Positions 47,435-56,613 of a DNA stretch of 64,000 nt are shown piece by piece. The first letter of the stretch is position 1. Every line of letters starts with the position of its first letter. The stretch is from an uncultured Saprospiraceae bacterium (GTDB lineage: Bacteria; Bacteroidota; Bacteroidia; Chitinophagales; Saprospiraceae), in NCBI GenBank assembly GCA_938015435.1, contig CALLPN010000002.1, positions 342,552-406,551 on the forward strand, written 5' to 3'. Below the pieces are notes generated by a model that made no database searches, was not told the DNA's origin, and was given only the letters and a program-made list of their open reading frames with translations. The position numbers and the translations under genes were made by a program.

Positions 47435-48097
47435 ATGCCACTTTCATCCACTGAAGAAAACTACTTGAAAGCTATTTACAAGATAGCCGAAAGAGAAAAA
47501 AAATCTGCAAGCACAAATACGATCGCTAAGTATATAGGAACAGCGCCCGCTTCTGTTACAGACATGTTGAAGCGACTTGCTGGAAAGCAAATGATCAATT
47601 ACGAACGCTACAAAGGAGTCACACTCACAACTGCTGGCGGTAGAGAAGCTACACAATTGATTCGTAGACATAGACTTTGGGAAGTGTTCTTAGCTTCTAA
47701 GTTAAGATTTAGCTGGGAAGCGGTACACGATATTGCAGAAGAACTAGAGCACATAAAATCCGAAGAACTTGTCAATAGATTAGATGCTTTTCTTGACTAT
47801 CCTAAGTTTGATCCCCATGGTGATCCTATACCCAATGCCCAAGGAAAATTTACACTTAGAAATCAAATGTCCTTAATAGACGCTTTGCCAGGTAATAAAG
47901 TAATTCTGTTGGGTGTCAGAGAACACGAAACCAGTTTCCTACAATATCTCAATGGACTTAATATAAGCTTAGGTACAGAGTTTACCATCAAGTCGTTCAA
48001 TCATTTCGACAAGTCTATGAACATATTTATAGATCATACAAGAGAAACATTATTATCTGAGAAAGTATGTCAGATCCTACTCGTAAAAAAAATATAA
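47435..48097 (+). CDS. DtxR/MntR-family metal-dependent transcriptional regulator
   Basis: The 220-residue product has an N-terminal winged helix (about 1-60: LSSTEENYLKAIYKIAE, TAPASVTDMLKRLAGK), the dimerisation/metal-binding domain (about 62-135, RRHRLWEVFLASKLRFSW, with DAFLDYPKFDPHGDPIPN) and a C-terminal FeoA/SH3-like domain (about 150-220). It should repress metal uptake in Mn2+ or Fe2+ excess. The upstream TTG 47414 extends the frame, but the promoter box at 47409 excludes it. The metal ABC genes follow after 1 nt, so they are cotranscribed. Confidence 0.93.
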   Translation: MPLSSTEENYLKAIYKIAEREKKSASTNTIAKYIGTAPASVTDMLKRLAGKQMINYERYKGVTLTTAGGREATQLIRRHRLWEVFLASKLRFSWEAVHDIAEELEHIKSEELVNRLDAFLDYPKFDPHGDPIPNAQGKFTLRNQMSLIDALPGNKVILLGVREHETSFLQYLNGLNISLGTEFTIKSFNHFDKSMNIFIDHTRETLLSEKVCQILLVKKI

Positions 48098-48098
48098 C

Positions 48099-49094
48099 AT
48101 GATTAAAAATATACTTGCCACCATGCTCTGTTTTGTAGCATTGACTGTGTTTTCGCAGGATAAAATCAAAGTAGTTTCTTCCGCTTCTATCTTCCAAGAT
48201 ATGGCAAAGAATATAGGCGGAGATAAGATCACGTCTGAAAGCATTGTGCCTATCGGTGGAGATCCACATACCTACACTCCTAAGCCTAGTGACGTTGAGC
48301 TAGTCTCATCTGCTGATCTTATTCTGATCAATGGTCTTACCTTTGAAGGGTGGATTACAGAGTTGATAGAAAATAGTGGTACCAAAGCAAAAGTTGTGCT
48401 TATTACTGAAGGTGTAGATCCAATTACAAGCCAAAAATATCATAACGCTTCAGATCCTCATGCTTGGATGGATGCTAGTAATGGCGTGAAATACGTTTAT
48501 AATATTTCTGCCGGACTCGCAGCAGTAGATCCAAAAAATGCTCTTTTTTACGCAGATAATGGAGCCAAGTACAACTCTAAAATAAAAAAGGCTCACGACT
48601 ATATCACTAATCAAATAGCCACGATTCCAAAAGAGCAAAGAATCCTAATTACCTCCCACGATGCATTCCAATATTACGGCCGAGCATATGATATTACGCT
48701 CAACGCTATCATGGGGATCTCTACTGAATCAGAGGCACAAAGTAAAGATGTGCAAAGGGTCATAAATGCGATCAAAGAAAGTAAGATTCCGGCTGTATTC
48801 ATCGAGAGTACTATCAATCCCAAAATGCTCCAACAGATAGCTAGTGACACTGGCGTAAAAATCGGTGGCGAATTATTCGCAGATAGTGTAGGTGATGCAG
48901 ATAGTGAAGCGCCCACTTATATAAAAATGCTAACACATAATACTGATGTTATCGTAAATGCTCTTACTGGCACATCTGTAGAAAGCACTAAAATTGATCA
49001 TGATAATACATCTAATAATTTTTGGATTTATATCGCATTAGGAGCTGTAATGTTACTTAGTCTAGTATTCTTAGTGTTGAAAATGAATAAATAA
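48099..49094 (+). CDS. Metal ABC transporter substrate-binding protein with C-terminal membrane helix
   Basis: The 331-residue cluster A-I (ZnuA/TroA-type) binding protein has a signal peptide (about 1-19) and metal ligands at conserved places: His57 (GDPHTYTPKPSD), His121 (DPHAWMD), His187 (SHDAFQYY) and an Asp in the FADSVGDADS loop (about 262). After a short linker it ends in a hydrophobic helix (307-327, NFWIYIALGAVMLLSLVFLVL), which is not usual for the family and would tether it to the inner membrane. There is no His-rich loop, favouring Mn/Fe over Zn. The next gene overlaps its stop codon. Confidence 0.92.
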   Translation: MIKNILATMLCFVALTVFSQDKIKVVSSASIFQDMAKNIGGDKITSESIVPIGGDPHTYTPKPSDVELVSSADLILINGLTFEGWITELIENSGTKAKVVLITEGVDPITSQKYHNASDPHAWMDASNGVKYVYNISAGLAAVDPKNALFYADNGAKYNSKIKKAHDYITNQIATIPKEQRILITSHDAFQYYGRAYDITLNAIMGISTESEAQSKDVQRVINAIKESKIPAVFIESTINPKMLQQIASDTGVKIGGELFADSVGDADSEAPTYIKMLTHNTDVIVNALTGTSVESTKIDHDNTSNNFWIYIALGAVMLLSLVFLVLKMNK

Positions 49095-49849
49095 TGGATA
49101 ACCCAACTGCAATATCAGTCAAAGGACTCTCTGTATCATACGAGCGAAAACGAGTACTTACTAATATACACATCGAAGTAGAGCAAGGCCAAGTATATGG
49201 CGTAATAGGGCCCAATGGTGCAGGTAAGTCTACCCTATTCAAATCGATATTAGGCATGATCGATACTAACACAGGATATATAGAAGTACTAGGTGGAGAT
49301 ATCGAGGAAGTACGCAAAAAAATTGCTTACGTTCCGCAGAGGGACGAAGTAGATTGGGATTTTCCTGCGACAGTAGAAGACATAGTTCTAATGGGCCGCT
49401 ACCCACACAAAAAAATCCTTCAACGTATCAATAAAGAAGATCGCAAACTAGCAGCTGAAGCACTAGCGGATCTTGGTATCGAAGATTTGGTAAATCGACA
49501 AATAGGACAACTATCTGGTGGTCAGCAACAAAGAGTATTTATCGCAAGAGCATTATGCCAACAGGCAGAAATATTTTTCTTAGACGAGCCATTTGTCGGA
49601 GTAGATATGCTAACAGAAGAAAAGATCATCACGATACTTCACAAGTTAGCAGACGAAGGAAAAACCCTACTCGTAGTCCATCATGATCTCTCCACTGTAG
49701 AGGATTATTTTGACAAGGTAATCTTACTAAATCAGCGTCTCATTGCTTGTGGAAACACCAAAGAGACTTTTACCCAAAGTAATATAAGCAAGGCATATGG
49801 GGGGCAGCTCACCATATTAAATCAGACTGGAGGATTTACTGGGAATTAG
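49094..49849 (+). CDS. Metal ABC transporter ATP-binding protein
   Basis: The 251-residue ATPase has Walker A GPNGAGKST (about 38-46), Q-loop YVPQRDEVDWDFP, signature LSGGQQQR and Walker B IFFLDEPF, followed by the H-loop VVHHD. It is typical of Mn/Zn/Fe (MntB/ZnuC-like) importers. Its ATG overlaps the binding-protein stop. The expected permease is missing from the window; the next gene is an unrelated DUF819 membrane protein 67 nt on. Confidence 0.94.
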   Translation: MDNPTAISVKGLSVSYERKRVLTNIHIEVEQGQVYGVIGPNGAGKSTLFKSILGMIDTNTGYIEVLGGDIEEVRKKIAYVPQRDEVDWDFPATVEDIVLMGRYPHKKILQRINKEDRKLAAEALADLGIEDLVNRQIGQLSGGQQQRVFIARALCQQAEIFFLDEPFVGVDMLTEEKIITILHKLADEGKTLLVVHHDLSTVEDYFDKVILLNQRLIACGNTKETFTQSNISKAYGGQLTILNQTGGFTGN

Positions 49850-49916
49850 CGATTTGATAGATCGATAAAAATTCATTGCTTATATTGGAGTTCAATTTCA
49901 AAATCCAATAGAAGCC

Positions 49917-51188
49917 ATGCTATATTCCATTCTACTTTCTCTACCGTTTACTAATGATGCGATTACATTCGGTCTACTCATATGTATATTGGCAGGAGTC
50001 TTCTATACATCATCTCTGAAAACACCAGGTTGGAAGCGTTTCTACACATTTGTCCCTTCATTACTATTGTGCTATTTTATTCCAGCACTCTTCAATTGGC
50101 CTTTTGGAATCATCACTGGCGAAGGATCTAATCTATACTATGTAGCCTCTAGATATCTACTTCCAGCCAGTCTTATCTTATTTTGTCTTGGAATAGATTT
50201 TCAAGGGTTACTTAATCTTGGATGGAAAGCGATCGTCATGTTTTTGGCCGCCACCCTTGGCATTGTCATTGGCGGACCTATCGCTCTTCTAGCTGCATCG
50301 CATCTTATGCCTGATGTAATAGGAGCTAGTCCTGACGATCTATGGAAAGGTCTATCTACCATCGCTGGAAGTTGGATTGGAGGTGGCGCCAATCAAACCG
50401 CAATGAAAGAAATCTATGAAGTAAGTGATAATCTTTTTGGAACTATGATCGTGGTAGACGTAGTAGTAGCCAATATCTGGATGGGAATATTACTCTATGG
50501 AGCAAACATTAGTGATAAGATAGATGAAAAATTAGGGGCTGACAATAGCGCAATTACAGAACTCAAACAGCGTATTTCTGATTATAGAGCTGGCGTCGAA
50601 GAGATGCCTACAGTCAATAAACTGTTTACATTAATGGCCGTAGCTTTTGGAGGTGTAGCTATAGCACACCTAGGTTCTGAATTCTTAGTACCTATCATGG
50701 TCGACAATAAATCTACATTACAATCTCTTAATTTAACTTCGCTCACATCGAGTTTTTTCTGGATAGTAGTGATCTCTACAACTATTGGTCTTGCGCTATC
50801 ATTCACCAAAGCACGTAAGCTTGAGGGTGTAGGTGCATCGAGATGGGGAAGTATTTTTATCTATGTGCTCGTAGCCACGATTGGTATGAAGATGAATCTA
50901 GGTGAAGTATTCGATAATTTAGGCCTATTTGCAATTGGTATAATATGGATGCTTGTTCATGTAATTATATTACTCTTAGTAGCCTATCTAATCAAAGCAC
51001 CATTCTTTTATGTAGCAGTAGGTAGCCAAGCTAACATTGGAGGAGCGGCATCAGCACCAATTGTGGCTTCTGCCTTCAACCCTAGCTTAGCTCCGGTAGG
51101 AGTATTAATGGCTGTATTGGGTTATGCATTAGGTACGTATGGCGCAATTATTTGTGCTCAATTAATGAGTGCTGTGAGCGGTGGATAA
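49917..51188 (+). CDS. DUF819 family integral membrane protein
   Basis: The 423-residue product has about ten membrane helices and conserved glycine-rich stretches (IAGSWIGGGANQTAMKEIYE, FYVAVGSQANIGGAASAPIVA) that define DUF819/YjcL-type proteins. The inverted repeat of helix bundles suggests a transporter, but its substrate is unknown. It lies directly downstream of the metal ABC ATPase on the same strand, where a permease would be expected. It does not belong to the ABC-3 permease family. Confidence 0.85.
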   Translation: MLYSILLSLPFTNDAITFGLLICILAGVFYTSSLKTPGWKRFYTFVPSLLLCYFIPALFNWPFGIITGEGSNLYYVASRYLLPASLILFCLGIDFQGLLNLGWKAIVMFLAATLGIVIGGPIALLAASHLMPDVIGASPDDLWKGLSTIAGSWIGGGANQTAMKEIYEVSDNLFGTMIVVDVVVANIWMGILLYGANISDKIDEKLGADNSAITELKQRISDYRAGVEEMPTVNKLFTLMAVAFGGVAIAHLGSEFLVPIMVDNKSTLQSLNLTSLTSSFFWIVVISTTIGLALSFTKARKLEGVGASRWGSIFIYVLVATIGMKMNLGEVFDNLGLFAIGIIWMLVHVIILLLVAYLIKAPFFYVAVGSQANIGGAASAPIVASAFNPSLAPVGVLMAVLGYALGTYGAIICAQLMSAVSGG

Positions 51189-51485
51189 GTAATTCATGAA
51201 ATTTTGCTGTCAACAATCCGCGTAACCAAGAATACTTCAAATAATAATTGTCAGACTATCATTATTTGTCTATTACTGATAATTTAATCTTCGTTCTAAA
51301 TGATGCAGGTTAAAAATAAAATTGGATTGAGCCAAAGTCTCGAAAAAAAAACAAGAGGGCAAAGGCTACAAAACAACATACCTTCCTTCCATATAAATGG
51401 GTTAAAGTTTTCATATCTTACTGATAATCAACGCTGATTGATAGCCGATAGTCAATACAATAGGCTTATTTCTCAATATTTTTTT
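51189..51485. other. Intergenic region, no gene seen
   Basis: The stretch contains an imperfect AT-rich hairpin (51239-51267, 3-nt loop) that could weakly terminate the DUF819 transcript, and a purine-rich patch (51330-51370). No ORF is supported. Confidence 0.4.
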
Positions 51486-51493
51486 TATCTTTG
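51486..51493 (+). promoter_or_regulatory. Candidate -7 box for the GT5-like gene
   Basis: TATCTTTG matches TAnnTTTG and lies 18 nt before the ATG. A -33 element is not obvious. Confidence 0.4.
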
Positions 51494-51511
51494 CAGCCCT
51501 TTTAGAACAAC

Positions 51512-52354
51512 ATGACTATGAGCAAAAAAAGAGTATTATTTATTACCCAAGAAATGGATCCATATACGACTTTGGGGGAGATATCTGATTTTGTCAGAAA
51601 ATTACCTCAAAAGACTGTAGAGAAAGGGTTTGAAATCAGAGTATTGATGCCAAAATTTGGTAGCATCAACGAAAGAAGACATAGGCTTCATGAGGTAGTA
51701 AGATTATCTGGTATGAATATCATTGTAGACGATGAAGATTACCCGCTAATCATTAAAGTAGCATCGCTTCCTGGAGCAAGGTTACAAGTATACTTCTTAG
51801 ATAATGAAGAGTTCTTTAAGAGAAAATTCATATTCCACGACAAAGACGAAAAGGTTTACGAAGACAACGAAGACAGAATGATCTTTTTCTGTAAAGGTGC
51901 CCTAGAAACCGTTAAGAAATTCGGTTGGGCTCCTGACATTATCCACTGTCACGGTTGGATGACAAGTCTTGTACCTAAGTATATTAAGACTGTCTACCAA
52001 AACGATCCTATCTTCCAAGATAGTAAGATTGTATACAGTCTATATAATAATGACTTAAGTGAAACGTTTTCAAACAAGTTTCTCGAAAAAGCAGCTATCA
52101 ACGATCTAGGTCCTGAACAGCTAGCAGAATACATGGATGGAGATAAAGTTACTCTTGCAAAAGGTGTACTTAACCATATAGATATCTTAGTGGAGGGAAG
52201 CGAATCATACGATGCTAACGTTAAATCACTTATAGATGCTACTGAAGCAAGAGTAATTCCTTACATCGAAGAAATAGATGAATCTGTAATGCAATGTATC
52301 GACTTATTCAAGGAGATTACTGCAGATGAAGAAGAAGAGGAAGAGAAAGCATAG
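51512..52354 (+). CDS. Starch/glycogen synthase catalytic-domain-like protein (GT5 N-domain only)
   Basis: The 280-residue product starts KRVLFITQEMDPYTTLGEIS, matching the N-terminal Rossmann half of family 5 glycogen synthases, including the WAPDIIHCHGWMTSLVP motif. The second (donor-binding) half of GlgA is absent, and the N-terminal substrate loop is altered. The protein ends in an acidic tail (ADEEEEEEKA). A glycogen synthase would need about 470 residues, so it is probably not catalytic by itself. The start may be the second ATG (51518). DUF4270 and glmS genes follow on the same strand. Confidence 0.8.
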   Translation: MTMSKKRVLFITQEMDPYTTLGEISDFVRKLPQKTVEKGFEIRVLMPKFGSINERRHRLHEVVRLSGMNIIVDDEDYPLIIKVASLPGARLQVYFLDNEEFFKRKFIFHDKDEKVYEDNEDRMIFFCKGALETVKKFGWAPDIIHCHGWMTSLVPKYIKTVYQNDPIFQDSKIVYSLYNNDLSETFSNKFLEKAAINDLGPEQLAEYMDGDKVTLAKGVLNHIDILVEGSESYDANVKSLIDATEARVIPYIEEIDESVMQCIDLFKEITADEEEEEEKA

Positions 52355-52379
52355 TCAGAAAACACCATAATATACATAC

Positions 52380-53735
52380 ATGTACAGATTACTGTTGATT
52401 TTTACATTTGCCATGACCTTATTAGGTTATAGTTGCAATGATCCTATCACGATAGAGCTTCCCAATAAAAACGACATAGAAATTATCTATTCTGATACTT
52501 ATAGTGTCAATTCAAAAACTATCCTTGGGGAAATTTCATCAACGTATGATCTAGGAATCAACTACACTACATACCTCCTTGGATCTCTTGATGATCCGTT
52601 TTTCGGCAAAAGTACTTCAGACATATATTTAGAACTGGATTTTGCAGGAAGTCTACCTGATTTCACAAACGCCGTATTGGACTCAACAGTACTTGTCGTT
52701 GAATATGCCAATAATGGTTTCTACGGAGATACGCTTGCTGTATATGACATTGAAGTTAGAAGAATGATTGAACAGATGGAGGCAGATAGTACCTTATCTG
52801 ACAAAACTTGGATGTTAGACCCTACGGTAATAGGAAGCCATTCTGTAGTTCCTTCAAGATATGATTCCATTACAATTGCAAGCCACCTAGTTGATGGTGT
52901 TGATGTAAAAGTAGGTCCTCAACTTAGGGTTCCTATGTCCATGGAATTTGGCCAAGAATTATTAGACGCAGATCCGGATAATTATACGACTAGCGAAAAC
53001 CTTATTGAATTTATCAATGGACTCAATATATCGGCGACTTCTAGTACTAGTTCTATGATGGGATTAAACTTTAGTGATGCGGCTAATTTTGCTGGCAATA
53101 ATAAACTTAGAATTTACTATAAAGATATTACGCCGGATTCGACGACAAATGAAGTATTTGACTTTTCATTTAAAGCCCGAACAGCCTCGACTTTCGTACA
53201 TGACATTCAAGGATCTTTGGTTGAAAATTACATAGCTGACGAAGACTACAACAACGACGATTTTATATTTTTTCAAGGAATGTCAGGAGTGGAAGCACAA
53301 ATGGACTTTCCGAATATAGAAGAACTAAGAGATAAAATTATTAACAAAGCAGAACTAACATATTATAGTGTTTCCGATCCTAATGAAACTAATATGATCA
53401 ATTCTCCTGTTGATATTTCTACTCTTACTTATGTTGATATTGACGGAGAAAGAACATTGACATCGGACGCATCATTTGGTGTAAATCCTGGACCTTACGG
53501 TACTGTCCTTGGTGGTATACCTCAACTTATAGATGAAACTAATGGTATATATCAGACTAAAGTGAACATTACAAGCCACTTACATACGGTATTCAGTCAG
53601 GTTGGTGTAAGCACTTCTGTAATTTTGACTCCATTACAACGTTCTGAAAGATCATCCAGAACTATTATATTTGGCTCTGGTACTAGTAATACGGATTATA
53701 AACCCGTATTAGAGATCACATACACTAACATCTAG
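52380..53735 (+). CDS. DUF4270 family lipoprotein
   Basis: The 451-residue product has a lipoprotein signal ending LGYSC (Cys about 19) and the DUF4270 body. Typical features are an early YSVNSKTILGEI/YLLGSLDDPFFGKS region and a C-terminal RSSRTIIFGSGTSN segment. Its role in Bacteroidota is unknown; it is presumably anchored on the outer membrane. It lies 25 nt after the GT5-like gene and 87 nt before glmS, an arrangement that I recall being common in this phylum. Confidence 0.88.
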   Translation: MYRLLLIFTFAMTLLGYSCNDPITIELPNKNDIEIIYSDTYSVNSKTILGEISSTYDLGINYTTYLLGSLDDPFFGKSTSDIYLELDFAGSLPDFTNAVLDSTVLVVEYANNGFYGDTLAVYDIEVRRMIEQMEADSTLSDKTWMLDPTVIGSHSVVPSRYDSITIASHLVDGVDVKVGPQLRVPMSMEFGQELLDADPDNYTTSENLIEFINGLNISATSSTSSMMGLNFSDAANFAGNNKLRIYYKDITPDSTTNEVFDFSFKARTASTFVHDIQGSLVENYIADEDYNNDDFIFFQGMSGVEAQMDFPNIEELRDKIINKAELTYYSVSDPNETNMINSPVDISTLTYVDIDGERTLTSDASFGVNPGPYGTVLGGIPQLIDETNGIYQTKVNITSHLHTVFSQVGVSTSVILTPLQRSERSSRTIIFGSGTSNTDYKPVLEITYTNI

Positions 53736-53822
53736 TACAGATGGCTTACCCAAAGAATCAATTTACCTTAGATACCTAGGGTTAATTGTAACATAGATTA
53801 TAATAATAAAATACATAATAGC

Positions 53823-55664
53823 ATGTGTGGAATAGTTGCATACATTGGTGATAAAGAAGCTTATCCTATCATCATAGAAGGACTTAGAAGATTAGAATAT
53901 AGAGGTTATGATAGTTCTGGCGTCTCTATACTTAATGGCGATATACATACAGTTAAGAAAAAAGGTAAAGTGCAAGCTTTAGTAGACGCAGCAGAAGGAG
54001 TTAACCTGGAAGGAACAATTGGTATCGGCCACACTAGATGGGCAACCCACGGTAAACCAGACGATATCAATGCGCACCCGCACAATTCTGGGAACAAAAG
54101 ACTTTCCCTTATTCATAATGGTATTATAGAGAATTATTCGACTCTTAAAAAGGCACTTATAGAATTAGGACACGTTTTTCATTCTGAAACGGATACTGAA
54201 GTATTAATACACCTAATAGAAGAATATCAAACACGAAATAACTGCGATTTAGAAGAGGCAGTAAGACTTGCACTCAAAAAAGTAGTAGGTGCATATGCTA
54301 TAGTAGTTATTGATAGTCAAGATCCAAATACAATAGTAGGAGCTCGTAAATCAAGCCCACTCGTGTTAGGTATTGGAGAGAATGAGTACTTCTTAGCATC
54401 TGATGCTTCTCCTATCATCAAATACACCAATAAAGTAGTATACTTAAATGATGAAGAAATAGTAAAGATTTCACGTAATGGAAGCTTCACTATCAAGACT
54501 ATAGGTAATGAGCTTGTAAAGTCTCCAACCATAAAAGAATTAGACCTTAAGCTGGAGGAACTTGAAAAAGATGGTTATGACCACTTTATGCTTAAAGAAA
54601 TATTTCAGCAACCTACTACTATCGCTGAAAGTATGAGAGGTAGAATCAATGCAGATGAAGGCTGGATTCAACTCAATGGTTTAGAAAGATACATGAAACG
54701 CTTTATGAATGCCAAGCGTATCACCTTAGTCGCATGCGGAACTTCATGGCATTCAGCGTTGATCGCAGAATACTTATTTGAAGAATTAGCTCGTATTCCT
54801 ACTGATGTAGAATATGCATCCGAATTTCGATATAGAAAACCTATTGTGTATTCTGACGATATAGTAATAGCATTATCTCAAAGTGGAGAAACTGCGGATA
54901 CTCTTGCAGCTCTCGAATTGGCAAAAGAAAAAGGTGCACTTACATACGGTATAGTTAATGTCGTAGGATCTTCTATCGCTCGGATTACTGACTCTGGATC
55001 TTATATACATGCAGGACCAGAAATAGGAGTAGCTAGTACAAAGGCATTTACAAGTCAATTAGTTGTATTGACCCTAATGGCACTCAGACTAGGACAAGAA
55101 AAGGGAAACATATCTGAAGGAGAATTTAGAGAATTGCTACAAGCAATGGAAGATCTTCCTCGCAGAGTTGAAAAAATACTTGAACTCAATGATAAAATTA
55201 AGTTTATAGCTAGTGAAATACAAGAAAGTAATCATGCACTCTACTTAGGTAGAGGTCTCAACTTTCCAATAGCACTTGAAGGAGCTCTCAAGCTCAAAGA
55301 AATATCATACGTACACGCTGAAGGTTATCCTGCAGCAGAAATGAAACACGGACCAATAGCCCTGATTGATGAAAATATGCCGGTAATAGTCATAGCCACC
55401 AATCTAAGTGCTAGAGAAAAGATAGTTTCTAATATTCAAGAAGTCAAAGCAAGAAAAGGTATAGTCATAGCCATCGTAAAAGAAGGCGACGATATCATCA
55501 ATGAAATGGCAGATTACACTATTGAAATTCCTGGAACTATGGAGACTTTAACTCCTTTACTTTCTGTAATTCCTCTACAACTACTTTCATACCATATAGC
55601 GGTAATGAGAGAGTGTAACGTAGATCAGCCTCGTAACCTTGCTAAATCGGTGACCGTAGAGTAA
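53823..55664 (+). CDS. glmS: Glutamine-fructose-6-phosphate aminotransferase (isomerizing)
   Basis: Makes glucosamine-6-phosphate, the first step to UDP-GlcNAc for peptidoglycan and LPS. The 613-residue product has an N-terminal class II glutaminase with nucleophile Cys2 (MCGIVAYIG), GIGHTRWATHG and SLIHNGIIENY. Two SIS sugar-isomerase domains follow (SQSGETADT at about 355) and the terminal PRNLAKSVTVE. No glmS ribozyme is visible in the 87-nt leader. murA, a later step of the same route, lies 950 bp downstream. Confidence 0.97.
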   Translation: MCGIVAYIGDKEAYPIIIEGLRRLEYRGYDSSGVSILNGDIHTVKKKGKVQALVDAAEGVNLEGTIGIGHTRWATHGKPDDINAHPHNSGNKRLSLIHNGIIENYSTLKKALIELGHVFHSETDTEVLIHLIEEYQTRNNCDLEEAVRLALKKVVGAYAIVVIDSQDPNTIVGARKSSPLVLGIGENEYFLASDASPIIKYTNKVVYLNDEEIVKISRNGSFTIKTIGNELVKSPTIKELDLKLEELEKDGYDHFMLKEIFQQPTTIAESMRGRINADEGWIQLNGLERYMKRFMNAKRITLVACGTSWHSALIAEYLFEELARIPTDVEYASEFRYRKPIVYSDDIVIALSQSGETADTLAALELAKEKGALTYGIVNVVGSSIARITDSGSYIHAGPEIGVASTKAFTSQLVVLTLMALRLGQEKGNISEGEFRELLQAMEDLPRRVEKILELNDKIKFIASEIQESNHALYLGRGLNFPIALEGALKLKEISYVHAEGYPAAEMKHGPIALIDENMPVIVIATNLSAREKIVSNIQEVKARKGIVIAIVKEGDDIINEMADYTIEIPGTMETLTPLLSVIPLQLLSYHIAVMRECNVDQPRNLAKSVTVE

Positions 55665-55694
55665 TAAAATCGGTCACAGCAAAAAACTAAAACA

Positions 55695-56384
55695 ATGCAA
55701 CAATACGCACTAGAATACAATTCGGAAAGAGAAAATCTTACTATCTCAGAACATGGCAGACATGTTCAGAAGCTCATCAATCATGCGATGACGATAGTGG
55801 ATAGAGAGAAAAGACAGCGTTTCGTAGAGTCCGTAGTCAATCTGATGCACCAGATGAATCCACAGACCAAAAATGTAGCAGAATACAAAGAGAGACTATG
55901 GAAGCACGCATTCCGTATATCTAATTATAAGCTAGATGTAGATGCACCAGAAGGCGTATTGATCACTAAACCTAGTGAGGACACCAGAGTAGCAAAACTT
56001 GATTATCCTAAGATGGAAAAGAGATTTCGCCACTACGGTCGTAACGTACAAGAACTAGTGCGTAAGGCCCTCACAATGGAGCAGGGTGAAAAAAGAGATG
56101 CATTTGTAGAAATCATCGGATCTTATATGAAACTCGCTTACCGTACTTGGAATAGAGAGCACTATGTGAATGATGAGATTATTATGGCTGATCTAAGAGC
56201 CTTATCAAAAGGTGAATTAGTGATGAGTGATGATATTACCTTCAATAACCTGAAGTATACACCTCCAAAAGTCCACAATAATAGAGGTAGAAATCAAGGC
56301 GGTAAAAACAGAAACAATCGCAAGTCCAACAGCAGAAACAACAACAATAGAAACAATAACAATCGCAATAGAAATCGCAAATAG
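55695..56384 (+). CDS. DUF4290 family protein
   Basis: The 229-residue product has the DUF4290 domain (about 1-175, starting QQYALEYNSERENLTISEHG) made of repeated helical stretches. It ends in a disordered, basic Asn/Arg-rich tail (NNNNRNNNNRNRNRK) that could bind RNA or acidic surfaces. The function is unknown. It lies 30 nt after glmS and upstream of a strong terminator, so it is probably the last gene of the glmS unit. Confidence 0.88.
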   Translation: MQQYALEYNSERENLTISEHGRHVQKLINHAMTIVDREKRQRFVESVVNLMHQMNPQTKNVAEYKERLWKHAFRISNYKLDVDAPEGVLITKPSEDTRVAKLDYPKMEKRFRHYGRNVQELVRKALTMEQGEKRDAFVEIIGSYMKLAYRTWNREHYVNDEIIMADLRALSKGELVMSDDITFNNLKYTPPKVHNNRGRNQGGKNRNNRKSNSRNNNNRNNNNRNRNRK

Positions 56385-56481
56385 ATAACAGTAAGTAATC
56401 AGATTGCATAAACGAATACTATTTGATATACATCGTTTACTATCTGAGCACTATATATTATAAAAATTATTAATACATTAG

Positions 56482-56515
56482 AGCCAATATTCCACAAGGA
56501 GTATTGGCTTTTTTT
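56482..56515 (+). terminator. Strong rho-independent terminator after the DUF4290 gene
   Basis: AGCCAATATTCC (56482-56493) pairs with GGAGTATTGGCT (56498-56509) with one G-U pair and a 4-nt loop, followed by a run of T. It closes the glmS-DUF4290 unit. Confidence 0.9.
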
Positions 56516-56613
56516 GTAAATGCGAACAAGACATCAACGAAATCGAATAATTGAGTCCTTATAGTCGCTAAAAAGGAAGCCTTAAACATATACAATTCAT
56601 AAGAAAATATAGT

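Noticed and set aside
51512..52354. Assignment as a functional glycogen synthase (glgA)
   Set aside because: The donor-binding C-terminal half is missing and the length is about 60 percent of GlgA.
53736..53822. glmS ribozyme in the glmS leader
   Set aside because: The 87-nt leader is too short and AT-rich for the ribozyme core, and the element is typical of Firmicutes.
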